Source: JADGGV01 sp035715725
GTDB lineage: Bacteria > Gemmatimonadota > Gemmatimonadetes > Longimicrobiales > RSA9
Reading direction: 5' to 3'
Assembly (NCBI GenBank): GCA_035715725.1
Contig: DASTKT010000093.1
Coordinates: 1-26,380 of the forward strand
DNA: 26,380 nt
Of this stretch, positions 1 through 6,977 are shown piece after piece. Each line of letters begins with the position of its first letter. The first letter of the stretch is position 1. Position numbers and translations under genes: made by a program. Below the pieces are notes generated by a model. The model ran no database searches and was not told the origin of the DNA. It was given only the letters and a program-made list of their open reading frames with translations.

Positions 1-204
1 CTCGCGCACTACCGCGTGCCGCGCTTCGGCGACGTGCCCGCGCTCGACACCGTGCTGCTCGACCGGCGGGACCTGCCCTCGGCCGGCGCCGGGGAATGCC
101 CGATCGTCGGCGTGGCGCCGGCCATCGGCAACGCCGTCTTCCACGCCACCGGCGTGCGGCTGCGCTCGCTGCCGCTGGCGCCGGCGGGGGTGAGGGTGTC
201 ATGA
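1..204 (+). CDS. Molybdenum hydroxylase (xanthine dehydrogenase/isoquinoline oxidoreductase type) large subunit, C-terminal fragment
   Basis: The reading frame is open from base 1, so the gene begins upstream of the window and only its last 67 codons are present. The fragment contains YRVPRFGDVP, then GAGE, APAIGNAVFHATG and RLRSLPL. This order is the usual C-terminus of molybdopterin-binding subunits of xanthine dehydrogenase, aldehyde oxidase and isoquinoline 1-oxidoreductase. The Glu of GAGE (codon at 94-96) sits where that family has its catalytic base. Such enzymes hydroxylate aldehydes or N-heterocycles with water-derived oxygen and work with Fe-S and sometimes FAD subunits, which would lie outside the window. 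The exact substrate cannot be told from this tail. The stop codon (202-204) overlaps the next gene's ATG by ATGA, so the two are probably translationally coupled. Confidence 0.85.
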   Translation, partial: LAHYRVPRFGDVPALDTVLLDRRDLPSAGAGECPIVGVAPAIGNAVFHATGVRLRSLPLAPAGVRVS

Positions 205-1433
205 AGGAGCCGATGGCGGACGCGCGGGCGGATCTGCGGCGGGCGGTCGGCTCGGGGGACGCGTCCGCGCTGCGCGCGCTCCTCGAGCGGAGCGCGGGGG
301 CGCGCGCGCTCATCGACGAGCCGCTCTTCGCGTTCGATGCTCCCGCGCTCGTGCACGTCGCCGGGCGGGGCGACCTCGTGGACGTGCTCCTCGAGTACGG
401 CGCGGACCCGAACCGCCGCAGCGACTGGTGGGCGGGCGGGTTCCACGCGCTGCACTTCGCGTCGGGCGACGTCGCCGAGCGCCTGCTCGCGGCCGGCGCC
501 GTCCCGGACGCCTGCGCCGCGGCGCGGCTGGACCGCCTCGAGCTGCTGCGCGAGCTGCTCGACGCCGACCCGGCGCGCGTCCACGAGCGTGGCGGCGACG
601 GGCAGACGCCGCTGCACTTCGCGCGCTCCCGGGCCGTCGTGGACCTGCTGCTGGAGCGCGGCGCCGACCCGGACGCACGCGATGTCGACCACCGCTCGAC
701 GCCGGCGCAATGGATGCTCGAGCGCGGCCGGGGCGCGGGGCGCTACGACCTGGCCGCGTACCTCGTCGAGCGCGGCGCGACGGCCGACATCTTCCTCGCC
801 GCGGCGCTCGGGCTCACCGGGCGGCTGCGCGAGCTGCTCGAGGCCGACCCATCGCTGGTCGAGCGCCGGACGAGCCAGGGCGAGTACGGCGAGCAGCCGC
901 CGAGCAGCTTCCACATCTACACGTGGACGATCGGCGAGAACCTCTCCCCGTTCCAGGTCGCCGCGCAGTTCGAGCAGGCCGAGGCGATGACGCTGCTGGG
1001 CGACGCCTCGAGCCCGCGCGACCGCTTCCTCGCCGCCTGCGCCACGAGCGACGCCGCCGAAGCGAAGCGGCTGCTGGCCGAGCGGCCGGGGCTGCTCGGC
1101 GAGCTGGGGCCGGACGAGCTGCGGCTGCTCCCCGACGCCGCCTGGGCCGGCAACGTCCGCGCGGTCGCGCTGATGCTGGAGCTGGGCTTCGACGCCGCGG
1201 CCACGGCGGGGCCGAACGGCGGGACGGCGCTGCACTGCGCGGCGTGGAAGGGCGACGTCGCGTGCGTCGAGGCCGCGCTGCGCCACCCCGAGGCGCGCGC
1301 GCTCCTCGAGATCCGCGACGGCATCCACGGCGGGACTCCGCTGGACTGGTGCCGGCACGGCGTCGTCCACTGCAGGAACTCGGAGGGGGACTACCCCGCC
1401 GTCGAGCGGCTGCTGCTCGAGGCGGGGAGGTAG
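201..1433 (+). CDS. Ankyrin-repeat protein
   Basis: A 410-residue protein with ATG at 201, chosen because it forms a four-base overlap with the preceding stop and because coding character begins there. Ankyrin-type units run through most of the length: VDVLLEYGADPN, ALHFASGDVAERLLAAGA, TPLHFARSRAVVDLLLERGADPDARD, and near the C-terminus GGTALHCAAWKGDVACVEAAL and GGTPLDW. Middle units are degenerate (LRELLEADPSLVERR). There is no signal peptide and no membrane segment, so it is probably cytoplasmic. Ankyrin repeats bind other proteins and carry no enzymatic activity of their own. Coupling to the molybdenum hydroxylase gene suggests, without proving, a role with that enzyme. The alternative is simple co-transcription. 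Confidence 0.85.
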   Translation: MKEPMADARADLRRAVGSGDASALRALLERSAGARALIDEPLFAFDAPALVHVAGRGDLVDVLLEYGADPNRRSDWWAGGFHALHFASGDVAERLLAAGAVPDACAAARLDRLELLRELLDADPARVHERGGDGQTPLHFARSRAVVDLLLERGADPDARDVDHRSTPAQWMLERGRGAGRYDLAAYLVERGATADIFLAAALGLTGRLRELLEADPSLVERRTSQGEYGEQPPSSFHIYTWTIGENLSPFQVAAQFEQAEAMTLLGDASSPRDRFLAACATSDAAEAKRLLAERPGLLGELGPDELRLLPDAAWAGNVRAVALMLELGFDAAATAGPNGGTALHCAAWKGDVACVEAALRHPEARALLEIRDGIHGGTPLDWCRHGVVHCRNSEGDYPAVERLLLEAGR

Positions 1434-1436
1434 GTG

Positions 1437-1906
1437 GGCGAGGACGGGAACGGATCAACGGCGTTTTCACCGCAGAGGCGCAGAGGGCGCAGAGCACGGC
1501 AACGGAAAGCCGGGCGACGAAGCTTCGTCGGCGTTTGAACGAATTTTTCACAGGGAGCTCGGGAGCTTGGGAGGACGGCCTGTGCCGGCGGGGCGCAGCA
1601 TCCGCGGCGAACGCATGCATCCATTTTGAAGTTGGATCCGGGCTACGCCGCCTCCGGCGGCGACGCCAGAAAACGAATCGGGGTTGCACCGGTGACCCTC
1701 GTTCCACCGGTCCAACCCCAAAAAAGGATGCTTCCGCTACGACGACCCCCGCGCCGCCCCCAGCCGTTCTCCCCAGCTCCCCAGCTCCCTGTGAACAAAG
1801 CCGTTCAAGCGCCGACGAAGCTTCGTCGCCCGGCTTTCCGTTGCCGTGCTCTGCGCCCTCTGCGCCTCTGCGGTGAAAACGCCGTCAATCCGTTCCCGTC
1901 CTCGCC
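1437..1906. repeat. Large imperfect inverted repeat (arms 1437-1580 and 1767-1906) between convergent genes
   Basis: This fills the 484-bp gap between the ankyrin stop (1433) and the acylase stop (1918). The left arm read forward and the right arm read as reverse complement share GGGCGAGGACGGGAACGGAT, then CGGCGTTTTCACCGCAGAGG with further CGCAGAG units, then CACGGCAACGGAAAGCCGGG. About 105 bp are nearly identical, followed by a weaker stretch around CACAGGGAGCT. Each arm contains the 16-bp palindrome CGACGAAGCTTCGTCG (1515-1530 and 1813-1828). The centre (1581-1766) is unrelated sequence with its own hairpins. No transposase or convincing gene is present. Short frames inside are treated as non-coding. 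It could be a MITE-like or REP-like element, or two insertions of one dispersed repeat in opposite orientations. Confidence 0.85.
1680..1719 (-). terminator. Stem-loop inside the inverted repeat, possible terminator for the acylase gene
   Basis: GGGGTTGCACCGGTG (1680-1694) pairs with CACCGGTCCAACCCC (1705-1719), giving a 15-bp stem with one mismatch and a 10-nt loop. Read on the minus strand, the stem is followed by CGATTCGTTTTC, which is moderately T-rich. On the plus strand it is followed by an A-run, so minus-strand termination is the better reading. Confidence 0.45.
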
Positions 1907-1917
1907 AGCAAGCCTCC

Positions 1918-4122
1918 TCAGCTTCCCGGGTGATACTTCCTCTCCGTGTGCCCCTCGAGCTGCGACGGGTAGAAGTAGACGACGCGCAGGTTGCCGGTGG
2001 CGTAGCGCTCGGCCTGGTCGGCGAAGTGCGGGGAGGCCGGGTCGCCGCTCTCGCCGCCGGCGGTGACGGCGCGGGCGCGGACGCTGTCGCCGAACTCGAC
2101 GACGGCGACGAAGCTGTTGCCGCTGGTGCCGTACCACTTCTTCGTGTTCTCGTAGGGGCGCGCGCCGAAGGAGGCGAGCGAGCCCCAGATCGCGGAGGTG
2201 AACGGCACCGGGATGCTGAACTTCGAGTCGTCGAAGTGGGGCTCGATGTCGTCGTTCCAGCGCTGGAATCGGTTGATGTCGCCCCAGGGCGTCTGCCAGT
2301 GGCCGAAGTCGGCGGCGAGCTTGTCGGACGCGGCGGCGAGCGACGCCAGCAGGTCGGCGGGCGCGGCGCGCTCGGCGGCGTAGCGCTCGAAGGACATCCC
2401 GGCCGCCCGCGCGTCCCGCCCGACGCGGTGCATCAGGTCGGTCCCCCAGAACACCGCCAGCGACGTCGCCACCGAGTTGATCCCCCAGCGGTAGTCCCAG
2501 TCGCGCAGCACCTGGATCTGGCCGGCGAGCTTCGCCTTGAGCGGGTCGGCCGCCGGCGCGGCGTCGTAGGCCTTGAGCAGCGCCGGGACCATGGTCGCGA
2601 ACGCGGGCAGGTGGCTGTCGAACGCGGCCGCGGTCAGCGAGATCATCGTGAAGTCCTTCCTGGCCGGCAGCAGCTCGAGCGCGTGATAGCCGCGTGCCGT
2701 CTCCCACGAGCCGCGCTCGACGTACGCCGGGTAGTCCTTCCGCTTCGGGCTGTCCGGCCCCGACGCCGACCACGGCCAGTTGTTCGAGTTGTAGGCCCAA
2801 CCCACCGACGGGTTGATCGAGTTCGGCGTCTCGTCGATCGAGAGCACGCCGTGGTACGCGGTCGCCGGGTTGCTGCCGTCCACCGGCTGGGTCCAGTCGA
2901 AGGAGGTGTCGCGCCGCGGGATGTAGTTCGAGTGGAAGTAGGCGATGTTCCCCTCGGCGTCCGCGAAGAGCGTGTTGTTCGACGAGTTGGTGTGCAGCTC
3001 CATGATCTTCATGAACTCGGCCATGTTCCTGGCCTTGGTGCGCGTGTACGACTGCGTCAGCGCGTCGATCGGCGAGAACATCATCGCGTAGCTGACCCAG
3101 CGGTCGCCGTCCTTGCGCACGATCGGGCCGTGCTGCGTGAAGTACGCCGTGAACGTCCGCTTCTCCATCCCGTGGTCGGTCCGGTACGGCACGGTGATGG
3201 TGCGCATTGCCATCGGCAGCAGCTTCTTGCCGTAGCGGTAGTACATGCGGTCGCCCTTCTTCACGGGCGTCTCCAGGAACTCGTCGATGTTGTCCACGCC
3301 GCTCGACGTGTGCATCCAGCCGGCCGTGTGGTTGAAGCCCTGGTAGATGAAGAACTGGCCCCACGTCACCGCGCCGTACGCGTCGAGCCCCTCGTCGCTC
3401 GTCATCTGGAGCTCGGAGCGGAAGTAGAAGGACGTGTGCGGGTTGATCCAGAGGATCGCGTGGTGGTCGAGCGTGTTCTTGGGCGCGATGGCGATGCCGT
3501 TCGAGCCCGACGGCTCCGGCGGCGGCCCATCGCCGTCGCGCGCCGGGTTCGAGGTCGCCTTCGCCGCCTCCGCGGCGCCGCCGTAGAACGCCGCGAGCTG
3601 GTCCAGGTCGATCCTCTCGATGTCGCCGCCGATGCTGCCCTCGGTGAAGGAGAGCGCCATCCACGGCTCGAAGCGCGTGATGGCCTTCGGCTTCACCTGC
3701 GGGTGCTTGTAGAGGTAGTAGTTCAGCCCGTCGGCGAACGCGTCCATCAGCTTACGTAGCGACGCCGGGCTGCGCGCATACAGCGCCTTCAGCGTGTCCG
3801 GCTGCATGTAGAGCCGCGCCCGCAGGTCCTGCCAGATCGCCGCCTCGCCCTCCGCTTCCGCCATCCGCCCGAGAGCGATCAGGTAGTTCGTCTCGACGCG
3901 GTTGAAGTCGTCCTCCGCCTGCGCGAACTCCATCCCGAAGACCGCGTCCGCGTCGGTCTTGCCGCGCACGTGGGCGATGCCCCAGTCGTCGCGCGTGATC
4001 GTGATGCTCGCGGCCTGCCGCTCCCAGCGCGCGATCTCGTCGGCGCTCGGGGCCTGCGCACGGGCGGCGCGCGGCGCGAGACACGCGGCCGTGGCCGCGA
4101 GAAGGACGACCAGCTTCCTCAT
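1918..4122 (-). CDS. Exported penicillin acylase family amidohydrolase (N-terminal nucleophile hydrolase)
   Basis: A 734-residue precursor. The ATG at 4122 is chosen because it starts a clear signal peptide: MRKLVVLL, a hydrophobic stretch, then a cleavage-like ARAQA near residue 24. The alpha-chain region follows (DDWGIAHVRGKTDADAVFG, residues 45-63), then a spacer, then SGSNGIAIAP. Ser207 of Gly-Ser-Asn is the expected autocatalytic cleavage point and nucleophile of the beta chain. Length and order match penicillin G acylase, AHL acylase PvdQ and echinocandin-type acylases, which hydrolyse amide bonds of acylated compounds in the periplasm. Substrate is not decidable: a beta-lactam, acyl-homoserine lactone or lipopeptide are all possible. 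The gene is monocistronic and converges on the ankyrin gene across the inverted repeat. Confidence 0.9.
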   Translation of the reverse strand: MRKLVVLLAATAACLAPRAARAQAPSADEIARWERQAASITITRDDWGIAHVRGKTDADAVFGMEFAQAEDDFNRVETNYLIALGRMAEAEGEAAIWQDLRARLYMQPDTLKALYARSPASLRKLMDAFADGLNYYLYKHPQVKPKAITRFEPWMALSFTEGSIGGDIERIDLDQLAAFYGGAAEAAKATSNPARDGDGPPPEPSGSNGIAIAPKNTLDHHAILWINPHTSFYFRSELQMTSDEGLDAYGAVTWGQFFIYQGFNHTAGWMHTSSGVDNIDEFLETPVKKGDRMYYRYGKKLLPMAMRTITVPYRTDHGMEKRTFTAYFTQHGPIVRKDGDRWVSYAMMFSPIDALTQSYTRTKARNMAEFMKIMELHTNSSNNTLFADAEGNIAYFHSNYIPRRDTSFDWTQPVDGSNPATAYHGVLSIDETPNSINPSVGWAYNSNNWPWSASGPDSPKRKDYPAYVERGSWETARGYHALELLPARKDFTMISLTAAAFDSHLPAFATMVPALLKAYDAAPAADPLKAKLAGQIQVLRDWDYRWGINSVATSLAVFWGTDLMHRVGRDARAAGMSFERYAAERAAPADLLASLAAASDKLAADFGHWQTPWGDINRFQRWNDDIEPHFDDSKFSIPVPFTSAIWGSLASFGARPYENTKKWYGTSGNSFVAVVEFGDSVRARAVTAGGESGDPASPHFADQAERYATGNLRVVYFYPSQLEGHTERKYHPGS

Positions 4123-4261
4123 GAGCGACTCTCTCGGTAGTGAGATCCGCCGCCGCGGGCTCCGGCACCTCGCGGCGGCCATGACATCGGATGGAGATGG
4201 GCGGGGCGGTGGCGACGGTCTGGAACCGCGGCTCCGGCGCCGCGCCCGGGGTCGATATCGC

Positions 4262-4290
4262 TTAATATTCCTGGAAAATCCTTCGCGCAA
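4262..4290 (-). promoter_or_regulatory. Possible sigma-70-type promoter for the acylase gene
   Basis: On the minus strand TTGCGC (4290-4285) is followed after exactly 17 nt by TATTAA (4267-4262). It lies in the only AT-rich patch between the anti-sigma gene and the acylase, about 140 bp upstream of the acylase ATG. The match to consensus is partial (three and four of six), so this is a candidate only. Confidence 0.3.
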
Positions 4291-4314
4291 GGCCAGGAGG
4301 CGACCGCGGTGGCG

Positions 4315-4560
4315 CTAGTCCGGGCGCTTCCGGGAGCGGAGCCGGTCGCGGAGCGTGCGCTTGAGGTCGGGGGGTGTCGGCTCGGGGGGGAGGCGGCCGA
4401 GAAGGGCGATGGTGGCGCGGAGCTCTCGGAGGGTGGTGCGGCACGCCTCGCAGGCGGCGAGGTGTTCGTCGACGCCCTGCCGCTGGTCGGGCGGCAGGGC
4501 GGAATCGAGGTACTCGGCGAGACGTCTCGTCACATCGCCACAGTCGAGCTTCTCGTGCAT
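4315..4560 (-). CDS. Short zinc-binding anti-sigma factor (zf-HC2/ZAS type)
   Basis: An 81-residue protein starting MHEKLDCGDVTRRLAEYLD. It carries His33-x3-Cys37-x2-Cys40 (DEHLAACEACR), the zinc-associated anti-sigma signature that binds the cognate ECF factor. No transmembrane helix follows, so it should be a soluble cytoplasmic regulator of the RsrA/ChrR-N kind rather than a membrane sensor. It lies downstream of the ECF gene on the same strand, the standard order. I place the start at the ATG at 4560 because family similarity begins there. A GTG at 4683 with a purine-rich leader would add 41 low-complexity residues and cannot be excluded. The zinc cysteines make a thiol-redox signal plausible. 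Confidence 0.8.
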   Translation of the reverse strand: MHEKLDCGDVTRRLAEYLDSALPPDQRQGVDEHLAACEACRTTLRELRATIALLGRLPPEPTPPDLKRTLRDRLRSRKRPD

Positions 4561-4730
4561 GGTCCCGCCGGGGGTCGTCGGGCGTCGCTCGGGCCAGCCC
4601 GAAAGCTGGCGCGCGGCCGGAGCCGTGTCCACCCCGTGGCGGGCGAGCGGCGAGGCGTTCACGGCTCCGGCTTCACCCGCCACGGCGGCAGCCCCCCTTC
4701 GTCGGGTGGCCGAACCGGCCGGTCGCGGCG

Positions 4731-5489
4731 CTACACGAGGACCAATCGCGCATTCCCGTCGTCGTCAGGGGAAGCCAGGTACGGCACCAACGCATCGCGC
4801 ACCCGGATGCGGGCGCGGTGGAGCAGCACGCGCTGATTGGTCTCGGTGAGGCGGAGCACGTTACGCACCTCCTCGGCGCTCCACCCCTCGACGTCGCGGA
4901 GCGTGATGACGGCGCGCTGGCGCGCGGGGAGCTCGGCGATGGCGGCGTCGATGCGCTGGCGCAGCTCGCCGGCGAGGAGCTCGTCGATCGGCGTCCGGGT
5001 GGTCGTCAGCGCCGGCCAGCTCTCGAGCGACGTCGTCGCGGCCGCGGTGCCGGCGCTCGCGACGGGCGCGGCGCCCGCCGGGTCGCCGGAGCGCGGCGAG
5101 TCCGCGGCGAAGGCGGTCGAGAACGGGACGGAGCGCGCCTCGCGCTTCGCGCGCGTGCGGGCCCGGTTCACGAGGATGCGGAACAGCCAGGTCCTGAACG
5201 AGGATCGCTCCTGGAAGCGGTCGATCCCGGCGAGCACGGCGAGCCAGGTGTCCTGGACCACCTCTTCCGCCTCCTCGCGGCTGCGGACGTAGCTCGAGGC
5301 GAGGCGGAGCATGGGCGAGTAGTAGCGGTCGAGCAGGCGCTCGAAGGCGGTTTCGTCGCCTGCGCGGAGCGCGTCGACGAGCGACGGCTCCGAGGCGGAG
5401 TCGCCGGCGACGGGCGGGGGCAGGTCGGCGTTGGGCAGCGTGCCCACGCGCTGCTCCGGGCTGCGGAGCCGCTTGGGGTTGGCGTACAC
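4731..5489 (-). CDS. ECF-subfamily RNA polymerase sigma factor
   Basis: A 252-residue protein. Region 2 spans about residues 46-115 (DETAFERLLDRYYSPMLRLA, then EEAEEVVQDTWLAVL and SSFRTWLFRILVNRARTRAK). Region 4 spans about 175-232 (AAIAELPARQRAVITLRDVE, then SAEEVRNVLRLTETNQRVLL). The linker of about 55 residues, rich in Ala/Thr/Ser, is long for this family. The GTG start at 5489 is supported by an ideal ribosome-binding site (GGAGGT). An in-frame start upstream would have to read through a leader hairpin. It directs polymerase to stress promoters and is probably held by the zinc anti-sigma factor encoded 170 bp downstream. The signal is unknown. Confidence 0.92.
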   Translation of the reverse strand: MYANPKRLRSPEQRVGTLPNADLPPPVAGDSASEPSLVDALRAGDETAFERLLDRYYSPMLRLASSYVRSREEAEEVVQDTWLAVLAGIDRFQERSSFRTWLFRILVNRARTRAKREARSVPFSTAFAADSPRSGDPAGAAPVASAGTAAATTSLESWPALTTTRTPIDELLAGELRQRIDAAIAELPARQRAVITLRDVEGWSAEEVRNVLRLTETNQRVLLHRARIRVRDALVPYLASPDDDGNARLVLV

Positions 5490-5495
5490 GGTGAG

Positions 5496-5501
5496 ACCTC
5501 C
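5496..5501 (-). promoter_or_regulatory. Ribosome-binding site that fixes the ECF sigma start
   Basis: On the minus strand GGAGGT is followed after 6 nt by GTG (5489-5487). It selects this start over the longer frame that would begin at 5546. Confidence 0.75.
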
Positions 5502-5522
5502 GTGGGGGCGTAATGGACAAAT

Positions 5523-5551
5523 GGTCCGTGGCGCGCTTCGCGCCACGGACC
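5523..5551 (-). promoter_or_regulatory. Perfect hairpin in the ECF sigma leader
   Basis: GGTCCGTGGCGCG (5523-5535) and CGCGCCACGGACC (5539-5551) form a perfect 13-bp stem with a 3-nt loop, 21 nt upstream of the sigma Shine-Dalgarno. On the minus strand it is followed by ATTTGTCCATTACG, which is only weakly T-rich. It could be an attenuator of the sigma gene, a stabilising 5' structure or the terminator of the upstream crp transcript. Confidence 0.5.
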
Positions 5552-5644
5552 CTCCCGTTGCACTACCCGGCGCGCGCGGGGGCGTTCCGGGGGGGAGAGC
5601 ACGGAGATCGCTGCGCCTGCGGAAGCGGTGTCGATCTCGAGCGC

Positions 5645-5835
5645 GATCTCGATCTCGTCCTTTTCGAGCCCGAGCCCAGCGCCGCAGGCGCGGAGCCCGA
5701 GCCCGAGCCCGTCCGTGCAGTCGTTCTCGCGGCGTTCGGCGAGGCGAACCGCTTCAAGGACGGGCTCGGGCTCCGCGCCCTCCGGGCGCTGGGCTCGGGC
5801 TCGGGCTCGAACACCGAAAACACGAGATCGAGATC
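5645..5835. repeat. Imperfect inverted repeat built from degenerate hexamers (arms 5645-5714 and 5758-5835)
   Basis: This lies in the 410-bp gene-free stretch between the sigma start and the crp stop. The left arm runs GATCTCGATCTCG, a short T-run, repeats of GAGCCC, a GCGCC/GGCGC core, GAGCCC repeats again, then GTCC. The right arm is its near reverse complement, beginning GGACGGGCTCGGGCTC and ending GAGATCGAGATC. The spacer is 43 nt (5715-5757). No protein is convincingly encoded. Transcribed, it would fold into a long stem. I see nothing else in 5490-5899 apart from the leader hairpin. Confidence 0.8.
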
Positions 5836-5899
5836 GAAGACACCTCGTCCGATGCCGCCAGCCGGGCCGCTGCGCCTGCTGCAAAGCCGATCGAACGCC

Positions 5900-6679
5900 T
5901 CAGCAGCAGGGCCCCTCGAGCGGCGCCGGGTAGGCGCCGGCGCTCGGGGCGCGGGCGCGCGCCGCTCCGGGGGCGCCTTCGGCCACGGCCGCCAGTTCCT
6001 CCAGCCGCACGATGCGGATGCGCGCGCCGCGCTGCACGACGATCCCCTCGCGGCGGAGCTCGGCGAGCGCGCGCGCGACGCTCTCGCGCGTCGAGGCGAG
6101 GGCGTGCGCCATCGCCTCCTGCGTGGAGTCCAGGCGGAAGACGGCGCCATCGCGGAGCGCCTCGTGGGCCGCGGCCTGCTCGAGGAGGAGCGTGGCGACG
6201 CGGGCGCGTACGTCCTTCAGCGAGAGCTTCTCGACGAGCCGCGTCAGCCGGCGCACGCTCCGGCCCAGGTCCGCGACGACGGCGCGGAGCAGCTCCGGGT
6301 GGGCGCGGCACAGCTCGTCGACGATCTGCGTCGGGATGAAGAGCACGCTGGTCTCCGTGACCGCGCGCGCGCTGGCCGGGTAGGCGCCGCCGTCGAAGAG
6401 CGGGAGCTCGGTGACGGCCTGGCGCGCGCCGATGCGGTGCAGGATCTGCTCGCGCCCGTCCGGCGACGCGGCGTACACCTCGATCCGGCCGCGGATCACC
6501 ACGTGCAGCCCCCGGCACGGCTCGCCCCGGCGGAACAGCAGCGCGCCGCGCCGCAGCGTCCGCGGAATCGCGCGAGCGGCGATCCCGGCGAGCATCGCGT
6601 CGGGGAGGGAGGCGAAGAGCCGCACGCCGCGAAGCGCGTCCAGCTCGGTCGATACGGGGTCTATCGCGAGCGTTTCCAT
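5900..6679 (-). CDS. Crp/Fnr-family transcriptional regulator 1
   Basis: A 259-residue regulator. The N-terminal effector domain (about 15-125) has the beta-roll pattern LLFRRGEPCRGLHVVIRGRI and LPLFDGGAYPASARAV. A dimerisation helix follows, then a winged helix-turn-helix (about 183-225) whose recognition helix STRESVARAL has Arg198, Glu199 and Arg203 at the positions that read TGTGA in E. coli CRP. The CRP phosphate-binding Arg-Ser of the cAMP pocket is Ala-Ser here, and there is no N-terminal cysteine cluster, so neither cAMP nor an FNR-type 4Fe-4S centre is expected. The YPASA segment recalls the DNR/NNR branch. The tail after 235 is low-complexity and ends in Cys-Cys. It is probably autoregulated from the site at 6713-6728. 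Confidence 0.9.
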   Translation of the reverse strand: METLAIDPVSTELDALRGVRLFASLPDAMLAGIAARAIPRTLRRGALLFRRGEPCRGLHVVIRGRIEVYAASPDGREQILHRIGARQAVTELPLFDGGAYPASARAVTETSVLFIPTQIVDELCRAHPELLRAVVADLGRSVRRLTRLVEKLSLKDVRARVATLLLEQAAAHEALRDGAVFRLDSTQEAMAHALASTRESVARALAELRREGIVVQRGARIRIVRLEELAAVAEGAPGAARARAPSAGAYPAPLEGPCC

Positions 6680-6685
6680 GTCCGC

Positions 6686-6728
6686 AATCTAGCCGGCGCG
6701 GGGGCGGGATGCCGTGACGTGCGTCACA
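6686..6728 (-). promoter_or_regulatory. Crp/Fnr-type operator and -10 element for regulator 1 (apparently leaderless)
   Basis: The operator CGTGACGTGCGTCACA (6713-6728) differs from TGTGA-N6-TCACA at one position. On the minus strand, after 21 nt, comes the -10-like TAGATT (6691-6686). This puts the operator centre at -41.5 and the predicted +1 at 6679, the A of the regulator's ATG. No Shine-Dalgarno is visible, in keeping with a leaderless mRNA. Confidence 0.65.
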
Positions 6729-6753
6729 TTCCGGGGCGCGGCGCGCGGCCACT

Positions 6754-6796
6754 TGTGACGATCGTCACAGCGGTCGCGGGGCGGAGACCGTAGCTT
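6754..6796 (+). promoter_or_regulatory. Crp/Fnr-type operator and -10 element for the cupin-DinB-AhpD operon
   Basis: TGTGACGATCGTCACA (6754-6769) is a perfect 16-bp palindrome and an exact TGTGA-N6-TCACA. After 21 nt comes the -10-like TAGCTT (6791-6796), giving class II geometry with a predicted +1 near 6803 and a leader of about 175 nt. Its centre is 41 bp, about four helical turns, from the operator that faces regulator 1. Confidence 0.7.
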
Positions 6797-6860
6797 GGGG
6801 GATCGAGGCGAGGTCGAACGCGACTTGCAGCGAGGGCGGTAGCCCGGGCGGGGCGGCGTG

Positions 6861-6900
6861 CGCTGCCGCGTCCGGGTTCGCGCCCGCTGCCGCGTCCGGG
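6861..6900 (+). repeat. Two 16-bp direct repeats in the first cupin leader
   Basis: CGCTGCCGCGTCCGGG occurs at 6861-6876 and again at 6885-6900, a 24-bp period. It lies in the predicted 5' untranslated region upstream of the strong AGGAGGAGG ribosome-binding site of the gene at 6978. The function is unknown. Confidence 0.7.
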
Positions 6901-6977
6901 CGACCGGGTGTGGATGCGGGTGGGGTGCGGGAGGAAGCGAGGGGAAGGTCTGGACCGTCGCAGGAGAGGAGGAGGCA

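Noticed and set aside
1680..1719. Plus-strand terminator of the ankyrin gene
   Set aside because: On the plus strand the stem is followed by an A-run rather than Ts. The minus-strand orientation fits better.
1391..2066. Short frames in the inverted repeat, some containing peptides like LCALCASAV
   Set aside because: They are translations of the CGCAGAG-type repeat itself, lie in both arms in opposite orientation, and have no ribosome-binding site or domain.
5645..5835. CRISPR-like array or tandem repeat array
   Set aside because: The units are hexamers in inverted arrangement with no regular spacers and no cas genes nearby.
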